Origin: Providencia zhijiangensis
GTDB taxonomy: Bacteria; Pseudomonadota; Gammaproteobacteria; Enterobacterales; Enterobacteriaceae
Assembly (NCBI RefSeq): GCF_030315915.2
Contig: NZ_CP135990.1
Span: forward strand, 2,480,001 to 2,544,000
Direction of reading: 5' to 3'
DNA: 64,000 nt
Of the stretch, positions 8,544-18,484 are shown one piece after another (the first letter of the stretch is position 1; the number at the start of each line of letters is the position of its first letter). The translations under genes were made by a program, and so were the position numbers. The notes beneath the pieces are model-generated. The model saw nothing but the letters and a program-made list of their open reading frames with translations. It did no database searches and was not told the origin of the DNA.

Positions 8544-9758
8544 TTAATGGTGAGACCATTCGATGCTGTTGAGATCTACGCCTGCTTTAAACATATCCCA
8601 TAAAGGAGACAGCTCACGTAAGTGGCCGATCGCACCATGAATTTGTTTAATTGCATAGTCAATTTCTTCTTCAGTCGTAAAGCGACCGAAAGAGAAGCGA
8701 ATTGAGCTATGAGCCAGTTCGTCATTCATACCTAATGCACGCAGCACGTATGAAGGTTCTAAGCTTGCAGAAGTACATGCAGAACCCGAAGAAACTGCTA
8801 AATCTTTCAGCGACATCATTAATGATTCACCTTCAACATAGTTGAAGCTGACGTTCAGAATGTGCGGCGCACCATTTTCTAAGTCACCGTTAAGGTAAAC
8901 TTCTTCGATATCTTTAATACCGTTCCATAAACGTAAGCGTAAACCGCGCAGACGTTCCGATTCTTGAGCCATTTCTTCTTTAGCGATACGGTAAGCTTCG
9001 CCCATGCCCACGATTTGGTGAACAGGTAAAGTTCCTGAACGCATACCACGTTCATGGCCGCCACCGTGTTGTTGCGCTTCCAAACGGATACGTGGTTTAC
9101 GACGAACATACAGTGCGCCGATACCCATTGGTCCGTACAGTTTGTGTGCAGAGAATGACATCAGGTCAACTTTTAACGCTGACAGGTCGATAGGCAATTT
9201 ACCGACGCTTTGGGTGGCATCAACGTGGAATACGATACCACGGCTACGGCATAATTCGCCGATTGTAGCGATGTCCTGAACAATACCGATTTCGTTATTC
9301 ACGTGCATGATTGACACTAAAATGGTGTCTTCGCGCATTGCCGCCTCTAACTCTTTCAGGTCAATTAAACCGTTGCTTTGAGGTGCTAAGTAAGTCACTT
9401 CAAAACCTTCACGCTCTAATTGACGGCATGTATCCAGTACCGCTTTATGTTCTGTTTTACAAGTGATGACGTGCTTGCCTTTTTTCTGATAGAACTGGGC
9501 AGCACCTTTGATAGCTAAGTTATCAGATTCTGTTGCACCTGATGTGAAGACGATTTCACGAGGATCCGCATTCACTAATTCAGCGATTTGATTACGAGCG
9601 ATATCTACCGCCTCTTCAGCTTGCCAGCCGAAACGGTGTGAACGAGATGCTGGGTTACCAAAATTCCCATCCATTGTTAGACATTGCATCATTTTTTCAG
9701 CAACGCGCGGGTCGACAGGCGTAGTTGCTGAATAATCTAGATAAATCGGTAATTTCAT
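8544..9758 (-). CDS. iscS: Cysteine desulfurase IscS
   Basis: A 404-residue PLP enzyme that takes sulfur from cysteine and hands persulfide to IscU, TusA and ThiI. The PLP lysine is Lys206 ([10 protein letters not shown]) and the persulfide cysteine is Cys328 in [10 protein letters not shown], at the same positions as in E. coli. The start beginning [15 protein letters not shown] is conserved. A 128-base spacer separates it from iscR; in E. coli this region is where RyhB-dependent decay splits the mRNA. Confidence 0.98.
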   Translation of the reverse strand: MKLPIYLDYSATTPVDPRVAEKMMQCLTMDGNFGNPASRSHRFGWQAEEAVDIARNQIAELVNADPREIVFTSGATESDNLAIKGAAQFYQKKGKHVITCKTEHKAVLDTCRQLEREGFEVTYLAPQSNGLIDLKELEAAMREDTILVSIMHVNNEIGIVQDIATIGELCRSRGIVFHVDATQSVGKLPIDLSALKVDLMSFSAHKLYGPMGIGALYVRRKPRIRLEAQQHGGGHERGMRSGTLPVHQIVGMGEAYRIAKEEMAQESERLRGLRLRLWNGIKDIEEVYLNGDLENGAPHILNVSFNYVEGESLMMSLKDLAVSSGSACTSASLEPSYVLRALGMNDELAHSSIRFSFGRFTTEEEIDYAIKQIHGAIGHLRELSPLWDMFKAGVDLNSIEWSHH

Positions 9759-9886
9759 TGCTCACATACTCCAAAGGACAAGACAACTTTGCCTTTAATT
9801 TTTTAATGACCCCAATGGTGCAAGCCGCTATAGGTTGGGCTTTTTCATCATTTGGTGATCGACTGCAATTTATAATCTATTTTATA

Positions 9887-10384
9887 TTAGGCACGAACAT
9901 TGATAATGGATTCTGGCGTAATGCCGTTCGGCATTGTTTTACGCTTTTCATTATCTTGCCTATCAGCAACATCCAGAACTTCTTGGTTCTTAACCAGCTC
10001 ATCAAGGCTGATGCTGCTAAGGAAACTGGTGATTCTGTCGCTTAGGTCACGCCATAATGCGTGAGTTAAGCAGCGGTCGCCATTTTGACAACCTTCTTTA
10101 TTACCCTGACAACGGGTTGCATCTACGGATTCATCGACCGCAGCAATTACTTCAGCAACAAAGATTTGGTCTGCATCACGCCCAAGCAGATAACCGCCAC
10201 CGGGACCGCGAACACTAGAAACTAAATCGTTTTTACGTAAACGAGAGAAGAGTTGCTCAAGATAAGAGAGGGAGATTCCCTGACGTTCAGAAATATCAGC
10301 TAAAGGTACTGGACCAGTCTGAGAGTGTAACGCGACATCTAGCATCGCAGTTACTGCGTAACGCCCTTTGGAAGTGAGTCTCAT
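9887..10384 (-). CDS. iscR: Fe-S sensing Rrf2 regulator IscR
   Basis: A 165-residue Rrf2-family regulator that binds a [2Fe-2S] cluster and represses its own operon when loaded. It has an N-terminal winged helix and cluster ligands Cys92, Cys99, Cys105 and His108; the first loop is one residue longer than in E. coli (Cys92/98/104, His107). The open frame extends 14 codons upstream, but [14 protein letters not shown] is the conserved start. Two IscR sites lie directly upstream. Confidence 0.97.
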   Translation of the reverse strand: MRLTSKGRYAVTAMLDVALHSQTGPVPLADISERQGISLSYLEQLFSRLRKNDLVSSVRGPGGGYLLGRDADQIFVAEVIAAVDESVDATRCQGNKEGCQNGDRCLTHALWRDLSDRITSFLSSISLDELVKNQEVLDVADRQDNEKRKTMPNGITPESIINVRA

Positions 10385-10424
10385 AACATAAATACTCCGT
10401 GGTAAAATATGCAGCAATTGTGAC

Positions 10425-10449
10425 ATACCTGAGTAATTTGGTCAACTAT
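10425..10449 (-). promoter_or_regulatory. Type-1 IscR site, proximal
   Basis: On the minus strand it reads ATAGTTGACC...ACTCAGGTAT and agrees with the published type-1 consensus ATASYYGACTRWWWYAGTCRRSTAT at 23 of 25 positions. It contains TTGACC, a plausible -35 for the iscR promoter, so binding would block RNA polymerase. Confidence 0.8.
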
Positions 10450-10474
10450 TTACCTGACTAATTTACTCAAGTAT
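10450..10474 (-). promoter_or_regulatory. Type-1 IscR site, distal
   Basis: The minus strand reads ATACTTGAGT...AGTCAGGTAA, also 23 of 25 matches to the type-1 consensus. It abuts the proximal site without a gap, giving a two-dimer operator. Confidence 0.8.
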
Positions 10475-10501
10475 TATGCTCACTTCACCACGGCATTAAC
10501 C

Positions 10502-11233
10502 TCATTTTTTCGCCCATTTTTCCATTGATGTCAAAATGCCGCGAAGAATATGCAACTCTTGGGTTTCTACATGGGCACGGGTAAATAAACGTCGTAGTTT
10601 ATTCATAATTAATCCCGGATGCGCCTTGCGAATAAAGCCCGATTCATTCAATACGCTTTCAAGATGAACATAGAAACGTTCTAAATCTTCAGCCGGTGGG
10701 TATTCTACCTCATCATCGGTCGATGTTTGCGTATTTTTTTCAGCAATTGCCAAATACGCCATGCGGATCTCGTAGCTAACTAATTGAACCGCCATTGCCA
10801 AATTCAGCGAACCATATTCTGGGTTGGTCGGAATATACAAATGGTAATTACATTTTTGCAATTCTTCGTTGGTTAAACCGACACGCTCACGGCCAAAAAC
10901 AATCGCGACGGGCGACTCTTTTGACTGTTCAACAGATTTCACGCCACATTCACGAGGCTCGACCATTGGCCAAGAAAGTGTACGAGAACGTGCGCTGGTA
11001 CCAATGACTAATTTGCACCCTTCTAATGCTTCATCGAGAGATTTTACGATTTTTGCATTACCAATCACATCACTTGCACCCGCGGATAACGCGATAGCAT
11101 GAGAATCAGGTTCAACGAGTGGGTTAACTAAATAGAGGTTTGAAAGCCCCATGGTTTTCATTGCACGAGCAGTTGAGCCCATATTGCCAGTGTGTGAGGT
11201 TTCAACAAGAACGATACGAATATTTTCTAGCAT
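10502..11233 (-). CDS. trmJ: tRNA (Cm32/Um32) methyltransferase TrmJ
   Basis: A 243-residue SPOUT-class enzyme that 2'-O-methylates position 32 of several tRNAs using S-adenosylmethionine. The N terminus [21 protein letters not shown] and the knot region [15 protein letters not shown] / [14 protein letters not shown] are the TrmJ signatures. It lies upstream of iscR and divergent from suhB as in E. coli. Confidence 0.95.
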   Translation of the reverse strand: MLENIRIVLVETSHTGNMGSTARAMKTMGLSNLYLVNPLVEPDSHAIALSAGASDVIGNAKIVKSLDEALEGCKLVIGTSARSRTLSWPMVEPRECGVKSVEQSKESPVAIVFGRERVGLTNEELQKCNYHLYIPTNPEYGSLNLAMAVQLVSYEIRMAYLAIAEKNTQTSTDDEVEYPPAEDLERFYVHLESVLNESGFIRKAHPGLIMNKLRRLFTRAHVETQELHILRGILTSMEKWAKK

Positions 11234-11357
11234 GGTTTATACGTTGTCATGAAAAATTAATCGCAAGAGTCTAACACAAAATTGCTTATTGTGACGAACA
11301 TCTATATACTTTGCGTCTCTTGATTTTCGTTCTTTAACATCCCAGTGGAAAATACCC

Positions 11358-12161
11358 ATGCATCCGATGCTTAACATCGCCATACGTGCTGCACGTAAGG
11401 CCGGTAATTACATAGCTAAAAACTATGAAGATCCTCAGAACGTAACAGTAACCCAAAAGGGTGCTAACGATTTCGTCACTAACGTTGACCGTGACGCTGA
11501 ACAAATCATCGTTGATATTATTCGTAAATCTTACCCAGACCACACTATCATCACTGAAGAAAGTGGCGAGTTATTAGGCAAAGATGAAGATATTCAATGG
11601 GTAATCGATCCACTGGATGGCACCACCAACTTCACAAAACGTTTCCCTCACTTCTCAGTTTCTATCGCTGTACGCATTAAAGGCCGTACAGAAGTTGCTG
11701 CTGTCTATGACCCAATGCGTAACGAATTATTTACTGCGGTACGTGGTCAAGGCGCTCAAATGAACGGTTACCGTTTACGTATGGCTGAGAAACGCGACCT
11801 TGAAGGCGCAGTTGTCGCAACTGGCTTCCCATTCAAACACAAGCAACACGCTCCTATCTACATGAACATCATGGGCAAAATGTTTGACCAATGTGCCGAT
11901 TTCCGTCGCACGGGTTCAGCAGCTCTGGATTTATGCTATGTGGCTGCGGGTCGCGTTGACGCTTACTTCGAAATCGGTTTAAAACCATGGGATTTCTTAG
12001 GTGGCGAACTGATCATGCGTGAAGCGGGCGGGATCATGACTGACTTCGTAGGTGGTCATAACTATTTAGCATCAGGTAACTTAGTCGCAGGTAGCCCACG
12101 CGTTGTTCGCGATATTCTGGCTGCAATGAAAGATGAATTATCTGAAGCATTAAAACGTTAA
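11358..12161 (+). CDS. suhB: Inositol-1-monophosphatase SuhB
   Basis: A 267-residue Mg-dependent phosphatase that also binds NusA in rRNA antitermination complexes. Metal ligands are visible in ITEESG (Glu67/68) and DPLDGTTNF (84-92), and in the WDFLGGELIMREAGG segment. Length equals E. coli SuhB. It is divergent from trmJ and followed by a good terminator. Confidence 0.97.
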   Translation: MHPMLNIAIRAARKAGNYIAKNYEDPQNVTVTQKGANDFVTNVDRDAEQIIVDIIRKSYPDHTIITEESGELLGKDEDIQWVIDPLDGTTNFTKRFPHFSVSIAVRIKGRTEVAAVYDPMRNELFTAVRGQGAQMNGYRLRMAEKRDLEGAVVATGFPFKHKQHAPIYMNIMGKMFDQCADFRRTGSAALDLCYVAAGRVDAYFEIGLKPWDFLGGELIMREAGGIMTDFVGGHNYLASGNLVAGSPRVVRDILAAMKDELSEALKR

Positions 12162-12183
12162 TTTAATCCTCGTTAAATTTGCT

Positions 12184-12217
12184 AAAAAGGGCGCTAGTGA
12201 AAACTAAGCGCCCTTTT
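12184..12217 (+). terminator. Terminator after suhB
   Basis: AAAAAGGGCGCT pairs with AGCGCCCTTTTT and ends in a T-run. It lies between the convergent suhB and hcaT-like genes and could serve both. Confidence 0.9.
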
Positions 12218-12242
12218 TATTTTGCGTTACGGTAACTCCAGT

Positions 12243-13394
12243 CTAAGACTGAGCCGTCACTCTTGGTCGAATAAACAGCGCAGGCACAGCCAAGAGCGCC
12301 ATCAAATAAAACACGACGCCATGTTGGTCAGGCATACGCTCATAAATATACCCCACCATAATAGTAACTACCGCAAGCCCGCCTCCAGTCGCTAAGGCAG
12401 AATAAGCCCCTTGCAACGGTATAATTTCATTTTCTTTACGCGCACTAATAAATCGCATCGCAGCTAAGTGGCAAACGGTGAAGGTTCCACTGTGTAATAT
12501 TTGCACAATAATTAACACAGGCAATGCAGTAAATGCCCCCATCATTCCCCAGCGGATAATCCCACACACTGCGGATAATAAAAGTAAGTTACGGGCACTC
12601 CAGCGGCGGAATAATCGATGGCTCAGCATAAAGACTATCACTTCGGCCACCACACCCAGCGACCATAAATTACCGATCACTAAATCAGAATAACCCGCTT
12701 CTTTCCAGAACAACGAAGCAAACCCGTAATAAGCGGCGTGCGCACCTTGCAATAAAGTCACACAGATTAAAAACATCAGTATATTTTTATCTGCGATCAG
12801 TTGCTTGAATGAGACTTTATTTGTACCTTCCGCTTTTGCTACTCCCGCCGGCATAATCGCAGGTTTCAACATGGCTCCCAATAATAGGGCTGCGCAGCTG
12901 ATCACTAATGCGACCATTATCGAGGTATGTCCCCACACCCCAGCAAAATACCCCATTGATGACGAGCCAATAATAAAGGCAATTGAGCCCCAAACGCGGA
13001 TTTTGCCGTAATCAAACGTAAATTGTTTCTGCCATGTTCCTGCTAATGAGTCCCCTAATGGCACCATAGGAGCAAAAAATAGGTTAAATCCAATCATGAC
13101 AAACATCAGCCACGCCCAATGGGAGCCGAACGAAAATCCAATGGAGAAAATAAGGGAAAGCGCTGCCAGTAATCGTAATGCATTGATCAGTTTGGAAGGC
13201 TCTTTAACCTGGGGAGTGATAAACATCGCACCGAGAAAACGCGCCGCAAGTCCAATACCTAACAAAAGCCCTATCATTTCTGCATCTATTCCCTCACCTT
13301 GTAGCCACACGGACCAAAATGGTAAGAAAATACTGTAGGCAAAAAAGTAGGTAAAATAATCAATCGCTAGCCAACGCGTTGATGGAATAACCAT
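12243..13394 (-). CDS. hcaT: HcaT-like MFS transporter (3-phenylpropionate)
   Basis: A 383-residue twelve-segment membrane protein closely resembling E. coli HcaT, for example STRWLAIDYFTYFFAYSIFLPFWSVW at the N terminus and LLQGAHAAYYGF in the middle. HcaT is the presumed 3-phenylpropionate/H+ importer. The internal ATG was chosen because AAGGGAGGAG precedes it; the longer frame would begin within the glyA terminator. No hca dioxygenase genes are seen nearby, so the substrate here is uncertain. Confidence 0.85.
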   Translation of the reverse strand: MVIPSTRWLAIDYFTYFFAYSIFLPFWSVWLQGEGIDAEMIGLLLGIGLAARFLGAMFITPQVKEPSKLINALRLLAALSLIFSIGFSFGSHWAWLMFVMIGFNLFFAPMVPLGDSLAGTWQKQFTFDYGKIRVWGSIAFIIGSSSMGYFAGVWGHTSIMVALVISCAALLLGAMLKPAIMPAGVAKAEGTNKVSFKQLIADKNILMFLICVTLLQGAHAAYYGFASLFWKEAGYSDLVIGNLWSLGVVAEVIVFMLSHRLFRRWSARNLLLLSAVCGIIRWGMMGAFTALPVLIIVQILHSGTFTVCHLAAMRFISARKENEIIPLQGAYSALATGGGLAVVTIMVGYIYERMPDQHGVVFYLMALLAVPALFIRPRVTAQS

Positions 13395-13446
13395 CACTCC
13401 TCCCTTATTTTCATCTTCCCCTACTATTGAGGGGTTTAAAACGGAC

Positions 13447-13485
13447 AACAAAAAACCCGCTTTTACCAAATGTAGAAGCGGGTTT
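13447..13485 (-). terminator. Terminator after glyA
   Basis: AAACCCGCTT / AAGCGGGTTT, followed by T residues on the minus strand, lies between the glyA stop and the hcaT-like start. Confidence 0.9.
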
Positions 13486-13523
13486 ATCGTGCTAATTCAC
13501 TGCACGCTATTGGTTAATTACCA

Positions 13524-14777
13524 TTATGCGTAAACTGGGTATTTTTTGCAGATAGCTAATACTTTCTGTTTAACAGCTTCAATGGTTGCTTCGTCATTGA
13601 GGTTGTCCAGAATATCACACATCCAGCCAGCTAGCTCGCGTGCATCTGCTTCATTGAAGCCACGACGTGTAATTGCAGGAGAACCGATACGCACACCAGA
13701 AGTGACAAACGGGCTCTTCGGATCGTTAGGTACGCTGTTTTTGTTTACTGTAATGTTTGCGCGACCCAGTGCAGCATCAGCGTCTTTACCTGTGATATCT
13801 TTGTCAACTAAGTCAACTAAGAACAGGTGGTTTTCAGTACCGCCAGACACCACTTTAAAGCCACGTTTTTGGAAAACTTCTACCATTGCTTTCGCATTTT
13901 TTGCAACTTGCTGTTGGTAAGTTTTGAACGCAGGCTCCATCGCTTCTTTCAGTGCTACCGCTTTACCTGCGATAACGTGCATCAGAGGGCCGCCTTGTGA
14001 ACCTGGGAATACCGCAGAGTTCAAACGCTTATACAGGTCTTCGTCGCCGCCTTTAGCTAAAATCAGACCACCACGTGGGCCCGCTAAAGTTTTGTGTGTT
14101 GTTGTCGTAACGACGTGAGCATGTGGAACAGGGTTAGGGTAAACACCCGCCGCCACCAGACCCGCAACGTGTGCCATATCAACGAACAGGTAGGCACCGA
14201 TGCTGTCAGCGATTTCACGCATTTTAGCCCAATCAACCACACCAGAATATGCGGAGAAGCCGCCGATGATCATTTTTGGTTGATGTTTTTTCGCTTGAGC
14301 CGCGATATCGTCGTAATCGATTTTACCGCTTTCATCGATACCGTAAGGAACGATGTTATACAGTTTACCGGAGAAGTTTACTGGAGAACCGTGAGTTAAG
14401 TGACCGCCGTGCGCCAGGTTCATACCTAATACAGTGTCACCTGGTTGCAGCAGCGCCATATAGACCGCAGCGTTAGCTTGTGAACCGGAGTGTGGCTGTA
14501 CGTTTGCGTAGTCAGCACCAAATAACTCTTTCGCGCGGTCGATAGCTAATTGCTCAACCACATCAACGAATTCACAACCACCATAATAACGTTTAGTTGG
14601 ATAACCTTCCGCATACTTATTGGTCAGCTGAGAGCCTTGAGCCTGCATAACTCGTGGGCTGGTATAGTTTTCAGAAGCAATTAATTCAATGTGTTCTTCT
14701 TGACGTTGTACTTCTTTTTCCATTGCTTCCCACAGTTGTGGGTCGTAATCTGCAATATTCATTTCACGCTTTAACAT
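13524..14777 (-). CDS. glyA: Serine hydroxymethyltransferase
   Basis: A 417-residue PLP enzyme that interconverts serine and glycine and loads tetrahydrofolate with one-carbon units. The PLP lysine is Lys229 in [16 protein letters not shown]. The frame extends seven codons upstream, but [12 protein letters not shown] is the conserved start and gives the E. coli length. It is divergent from hmp, as in E. coli, and carries a PurR-like site upstream. Confidence 0.98.
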   Translation of the reverse strand: MLKREMNIADYDPQLWEAMEKEVQRQEEHIELIASENYTSPRVMQAQGSQLTNKYAEGYPTKRYYGGCEFVDVVEQLAIDRAKELFGADYANVQPHSGSQANAAVYMALLQPGDTVLGMNLAHGGHLTHGSPVNFSGKLYNIVPYGIDESGKIDYDDIAAQAKKHQPKMIIGGFSAYSGVVDWAKMREIADSIGAYLFVDMAHVAGLVAAGVYPNPVPHAHVVTTTTHKTLAGPRGGLILAKGGDEDLYKRLNSAVFPGSQGGPLMHVIAGKAVALKEAMEPAFKTYQQQVAKNAKAMVEVFQKRGFKVVSGGTENHLFLVDLVDKDITGKDADAALGRANITVNKNSVPNDPKSPFVTSGVRIGSPAITRRGFNEADARELAGWMCDILDNLNDEATIEAVKQKVLAICKKYPVYA

Positions 14778-14883
14778 TCGCTTCTCCTGCCTCAGCAATT
14801 CAATAAGGTAACAATCAATTCAACTTAATGACTGACAGTGTAAACTCTTTTTCGTCGTTGAGATAGTCCCTAAGAAAAAATAT

Positions 14884-14899
14884 ACGCAAACGATTGCAT
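14884..14899. promoter_or_regulatory. PurR-like operator of glyA
   Basis: ACGCAAACGATTGCAT matches the PurR consensus ACGCAAACGTTTGCGT at 14 of 16 positions, about 107 bases upstream of glyA. E. coli glyA is PurR-repressed. The rest of the 14778-15127 spacer holds the glyA and hmp promoters. Confidence 0.65.
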
Positions 14900-15062
14900 T
14901 AATTTTTTTGCTTTCAGATACCTTTAAACAACACAAAATATAATAGCGCACATTTCAATAATACCGAGACGAATATCTAACTTTGCTAGCTACCTCTAAT
15001 TTTGCGGTGAATTCCCCCACTTTTTGATGCGTTAATTATTTACATTTCCCGCTAAATATTAT

Positions 15063-15085
15063 AAGTTGCATACAAAATACATGTT
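15063..15085. promoter_or_regulatory. NsrR-like operator of hmp
   Basis: Half-site AAGTTGCATAC and the reverse-complement half AAATACATGTT are spaced by one base, close to the E. coli NsrR pattern (AAGATGCATTT, 11-1-11). It lies 43-65 bases before the hmp start, where NO-sensitive repression is expected. Confidence 0.6.
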
Positions 15086-15127
15086 TATAAATTCATAATA
15101 TTATGAAAATAATTCAGGAGTACCTGT

Positions 15128-16327
15128 ATGCTTGACCAACAAACTATCGCCACAATTAAATCCACCATCCCTGCCATCGCAGCAACTGGCCCTAAATTAA
15201 CCGCTCACTTTTATGACAGAATGTTTAAACAACATCCTGAGCTGAAAGATATTTTCAATATGAGAAATCAAACGAATGGCGATCAGCGTGAAGCCCTATT
15301 CAACGCTATTTGCGCTTATGCAGTCCATATTGAAACCCCTGAAGCGTTAATTGGCGCAGTGGAGAAAATTGCCCAGAAACATGCCAGTTTAAATATCAAA
15401 CCTGAGCACTACCCAATTGTTGGGGAAAACCTGCTCGCTGCGATTGATGAGCTGCTTAGCCCAGGCCAAGAAGTGTTAGACGCATGGGGAAGAGCTTATG
15501 GCGTGCTGGCGGATATTTTCATTAACCGTGAAAGCACGATTTACCGTGAAAATGCGGTAAAGTCCGGCGGATGGGAAGGTTTACGTGAATTCAAAGTCAC
15601 TAAAAAACAACCTCAAAGTGCTGTTATCACCAGTTTTGAACTCACTCCGGTAGATGGTAAAGCGGTGGCGGATTATCGTCCAGGGCAATATATTACTGTG
15701 TACCTGAATGAAAATAGTTTTGAAAATCAAGAAATTCGCCAGTATTCACTCACTACTGCGCCAAATGGGAAAACCTACCGTATTGCGGTGAAACGTGAAG
15801 AGCAAGGCACCGTTTCTGGCTTCTTACATCAAAATCTCAATGAAGGCGATATTGTTCGTTTAGCGCCACCATGCGGTGATTTTTACCTTGATGTCGAACC
15901 GAAAACGCCAGTGACTTTAATTTCTGCTGGCGTCGGCTTAACACCAATGCTCAGCATGCTTAACCACCTCACCATGCACCAACATCAAGCACCTGTGAAT
16001 TGGCTACATGCTGCTGAAAATGGGGATGTACACGCTTTTAATCAAGAAGTTAGCCAGTTGATATCACAACATACCCAAGGTCATTCAGCAGTTTGGTTTA
16101 ATCAACCAGCGCCACAAGATCAACTGGGTGAAGATTACCAATACCGTGGATTACTGGATTTAACACAAGTTAAAGAGAAAGTGCTTCAGCCAAATATGCA
16201 ATTCTATTTCTGTGGACCTGTCGGCTTTATGCAACATGTTGGAAAGCAGTTAATTGAAATGGGTATTGCTGCCGATAACATTCATTATGAGTGTTTTGGC
16301 CCTCATAAAGTATTACCGTTAAATTAA
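15128..16327 (+). CDS. hmp: Flavohemoglobin (nitric oxide dioxygenase)
   Basis: A 399-residue enzyme that converts nitric oxide and oxygen to nitrate using NAD(P)H. The globin domain (about 1-140) has proximal His85 and distal Tyr29 and Gln53. The FAD domain has RQYSLTTAP at about 205 and the NAD domain has the [11 protein letters not shown] segment near 270. CAGGAG lies just upstream of the ATG. It is divergent from glyA and probably NsrR-controlled. Confidence 0.97.
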   Translation: MLDQQTIATIKSTIPAIAATGPKLTAHFYDRMFKQHPELKDIFNMRNQTNGDQREALFNAICAYAVHIETPEALIGAVEKIAQKHASLNIKPEHYPIVGENLLAAIDELLSPGQEVLDAWGRAYGVLADIFINRESTIYRENAVKSGGWEGLREFKVTKKQPQSAVITSFELTPVDGKAVADYRPGQYITVYLNENSFENQEIRQYSLTTAPNGKTYRIAVKREEQGTVSGFLHQNLNEGDIVRLAPPCGDFYLDVEPKTPVTLISAGVGLTPMLSMLNHLTMHQHQAPVNWLHAAENGDVHAFNQEVSQLISQHTQGHSAVWFNQPAPQDQLGEDYQYRGLLDLTQVKEKVLQPNMQFYFCGPVGFMQHVGKQLIEMGIAADNIHYECFGPHKVLPLN

Positions 16328-16389
16328 TCGCAGTTATTCATTATAGTGAATTGCTTTTAAAACTTTAGTTATAAATATTTTTTAATTTT

Positions 16390-16461
16390 TGCGGTAACGG
16401 ACTCGCATATAAATATATTATCATCCCATGTAGGATATATTTATCCCGTTACCGCATTTTT
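16390..16461. terminator. Long hairpin between hmp and glnB
   Basis: TGCGGTAACGG pairs with CCGTTACCGCA; a second inverted repeat ATAAATATAT / ATATATTTAT nests inside. A T-run follows on the plus strand, so it would end hmp transcription, and the symmetric stem may also affect glnB. Confidence 0.7.
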
Positions 16462-16469
16462 CATTCTAG

Positions 16470-16820
<351 letters not shown>

Positions 16821-18443
16821 TTATGACCAGTTTTTACGGCCAAAACCTGAGGTAATCGGATAACGACGATCTTTACCGAAATTACGCATTGTGATCCGCG
16901 GTCCAACAGGAGCCTGACGGCGCTTATATTCGTTAATATCGACAAGACGCACAACTTTGCGAACAATTTCTCTATCAAATCCGAGCTTGATAAGGTCAGC
17001 CACAGATAAATCTTTTTCTACATAACCGTCTAAAATGGCATCTAACACATCGTAAGGCGGTAAACTATCTTGGTCTAATTGCCCTGGAGCCAGTTCCGCT
17101 GAAGGTGGTCTATCAATCACGCGCTGCGGAATTGCTGGCGATATTGTATTACGATATTTAGCCAGTTCAAAGACCAGCGTTTTTGGCACATCTTTAAGGA
17201 CATCGAAGCCCCCCGCCATATCACCATACAACGTTGAATACCCAACTGCGGATTCGCTTTTATTGCTGGTCGTCAATACTAAACGGCGACGCTTATTGGA
17301 CATCGCCATTAAGATCACGGCGCGACAACGAGCTTGTAAGTTCTCTTCCGTGGTATCCGGTTGAGTGCCTTCAAACATTGGTTGCAATTGTGTCATAAAA
17401 GCATCAAACATTGGTTCGATGGAGACGATATCAAACTCAACACCCAGTAATTCCGCTTGCTCTTTAGCATCATGGATGCTCATTTCAGAGGTGTAACGGA
17501 ACGGCATCATAACGGCTTGAACCCGATCTTTACCGATAGCATCCGCCGCAATCGCCACAGTTAATCCTGAATCAATCCCACCGGATAACCCTAAAATCGC
17601 CCCATTAAAGCCATTTTTGTTGATGTAATCGCGGGTTGCTAACACTAATGCTTGATACACCTGCGCAATTTGAGACGCTTCAGGCTGCTTCGGCTGCTCA
17701 GTCACTAATTTCACATCTTCAAAGGTGACTGTCGCCACTTGTTCCGCAAACTCAGCCATTTGGTAGACTTGCTTGCCTTTGTTTGCTAGCACTTTCGAGC
17801 CGCCATCAAACACGAGTTCGTCTTGTCCACCCACTTGGTTAAGATAAACAATCGGCAAACCGGTACGCTGAGCATGTTCCACCAGCAGATCACTGCGAAT
17901 GTGCTCTTTGTTTAAATCATACGGTGAAGCATTAATGGTGAGAACCAACTCAGCCCCCGCCCCTTTCACAGCATCAATTGGCTCGTCATACCAAATATCT
18001 TCGCAAATCAGTAAACCGAGCTGATAACCTTTGAATTCCACCACGCAGTTTTTTTCCGCTGCAGTGAAATAACGAGGCTCATCAAAAACACCATAATTAG
18101 GCAGCTCTTGCTTAAAGTAACGGGCTAATAGCTTGCCTTGGTAGAAAAATGATAATGCGTTATAAATTTCATTATCTTCGTACCACGGGTGACCCACGAT
18201 GATCCCGCATTGACCGCTAGCTTGTTGTAAACGTTTTAATTGCGCGGTGCAACGCTCTTCAAAATCGTGGCGGAAGAGTAAATCTTCAGGGGAGTACCCT
18301 GTTAGAGCCAACTCAGAAAACATGACAATATCAGTATTTTCAGCCTGTTCTTCAACAGTTTGCAACATACGATCGCAGTTGCCTTCGATGTCGCCAACCA
18401 GCCAGTTAAGTTGTGCCAGTGAGATATTAAGCTTACGGCTCAT
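16821..18443 (-). CDS. nadE: Glutamine-dependent NAD synthetase
   Basis: A 540-residue two-domain enzyme that makes NAD from nicotinate adenine dinucleotide using glutamine. The nitrilase-type glutaminase domain has Glu44, Lys111 and Cys147 (LLICEDIWYD); the synthetase domain has the ATP motif SGGIDSG at 287-293. It differs from the short ammonia-dependent NadE of E. coli. It lies between glrR and glnB; PII control of such enzymes has been described in Azospirillum, which makes the pairing notable. Confidence 0.95.
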   Translation of the reverse strand: MSRKLNISLAQLNWLVGDIEGNCDRMLQTVEEQAENTDIVMFSELALTGYSPEDLLFRHDFEERCTAQLKRLQQASGQCGIIVGHPWYEDNEIYNALSFFYQGKLLARYFKQELPNYGVFDEPRYFTAAEKNCVVEFKGYQLGLLICEDIWYDEPIDAVKGAGAELVLTINASPYDLNKEHIRSDLLVEHAQRTGLPIVYLNQVGGQDELVFDGGSKVLANKGKQVYQMAEFAEQVATVTFEDVKLVTEQPKQPEASQIAQVYQALVLATRDYINKNGFNGAILGLSGGIDSGLTVAIAADAIGKDRVQAVMMPFRYTSEMSIHDAKEQAELLGVEFDIVSIEPMFDAFMTQLQPMFEGTQPDTTEENLQARCRAVILMAMSNKRRRLVLTTSNKSESAVGYSTLYGDMAGGFDVLKDVPKTLVFELAKYRNTISPAIPQRVIDRPPSAELAPGQLDQDSLPPYDVLDAILDGYVEKDLSVADLIKLGFDREIVRKVVRLVDINEYKRRQAPVGPRITMRNFGKDRRYPITSGFGRKNWS

Positions 18444-18484
18444 AACGTGTTTGTTCTCCCTTAATCCTTTAGGCTATAAAGGTT

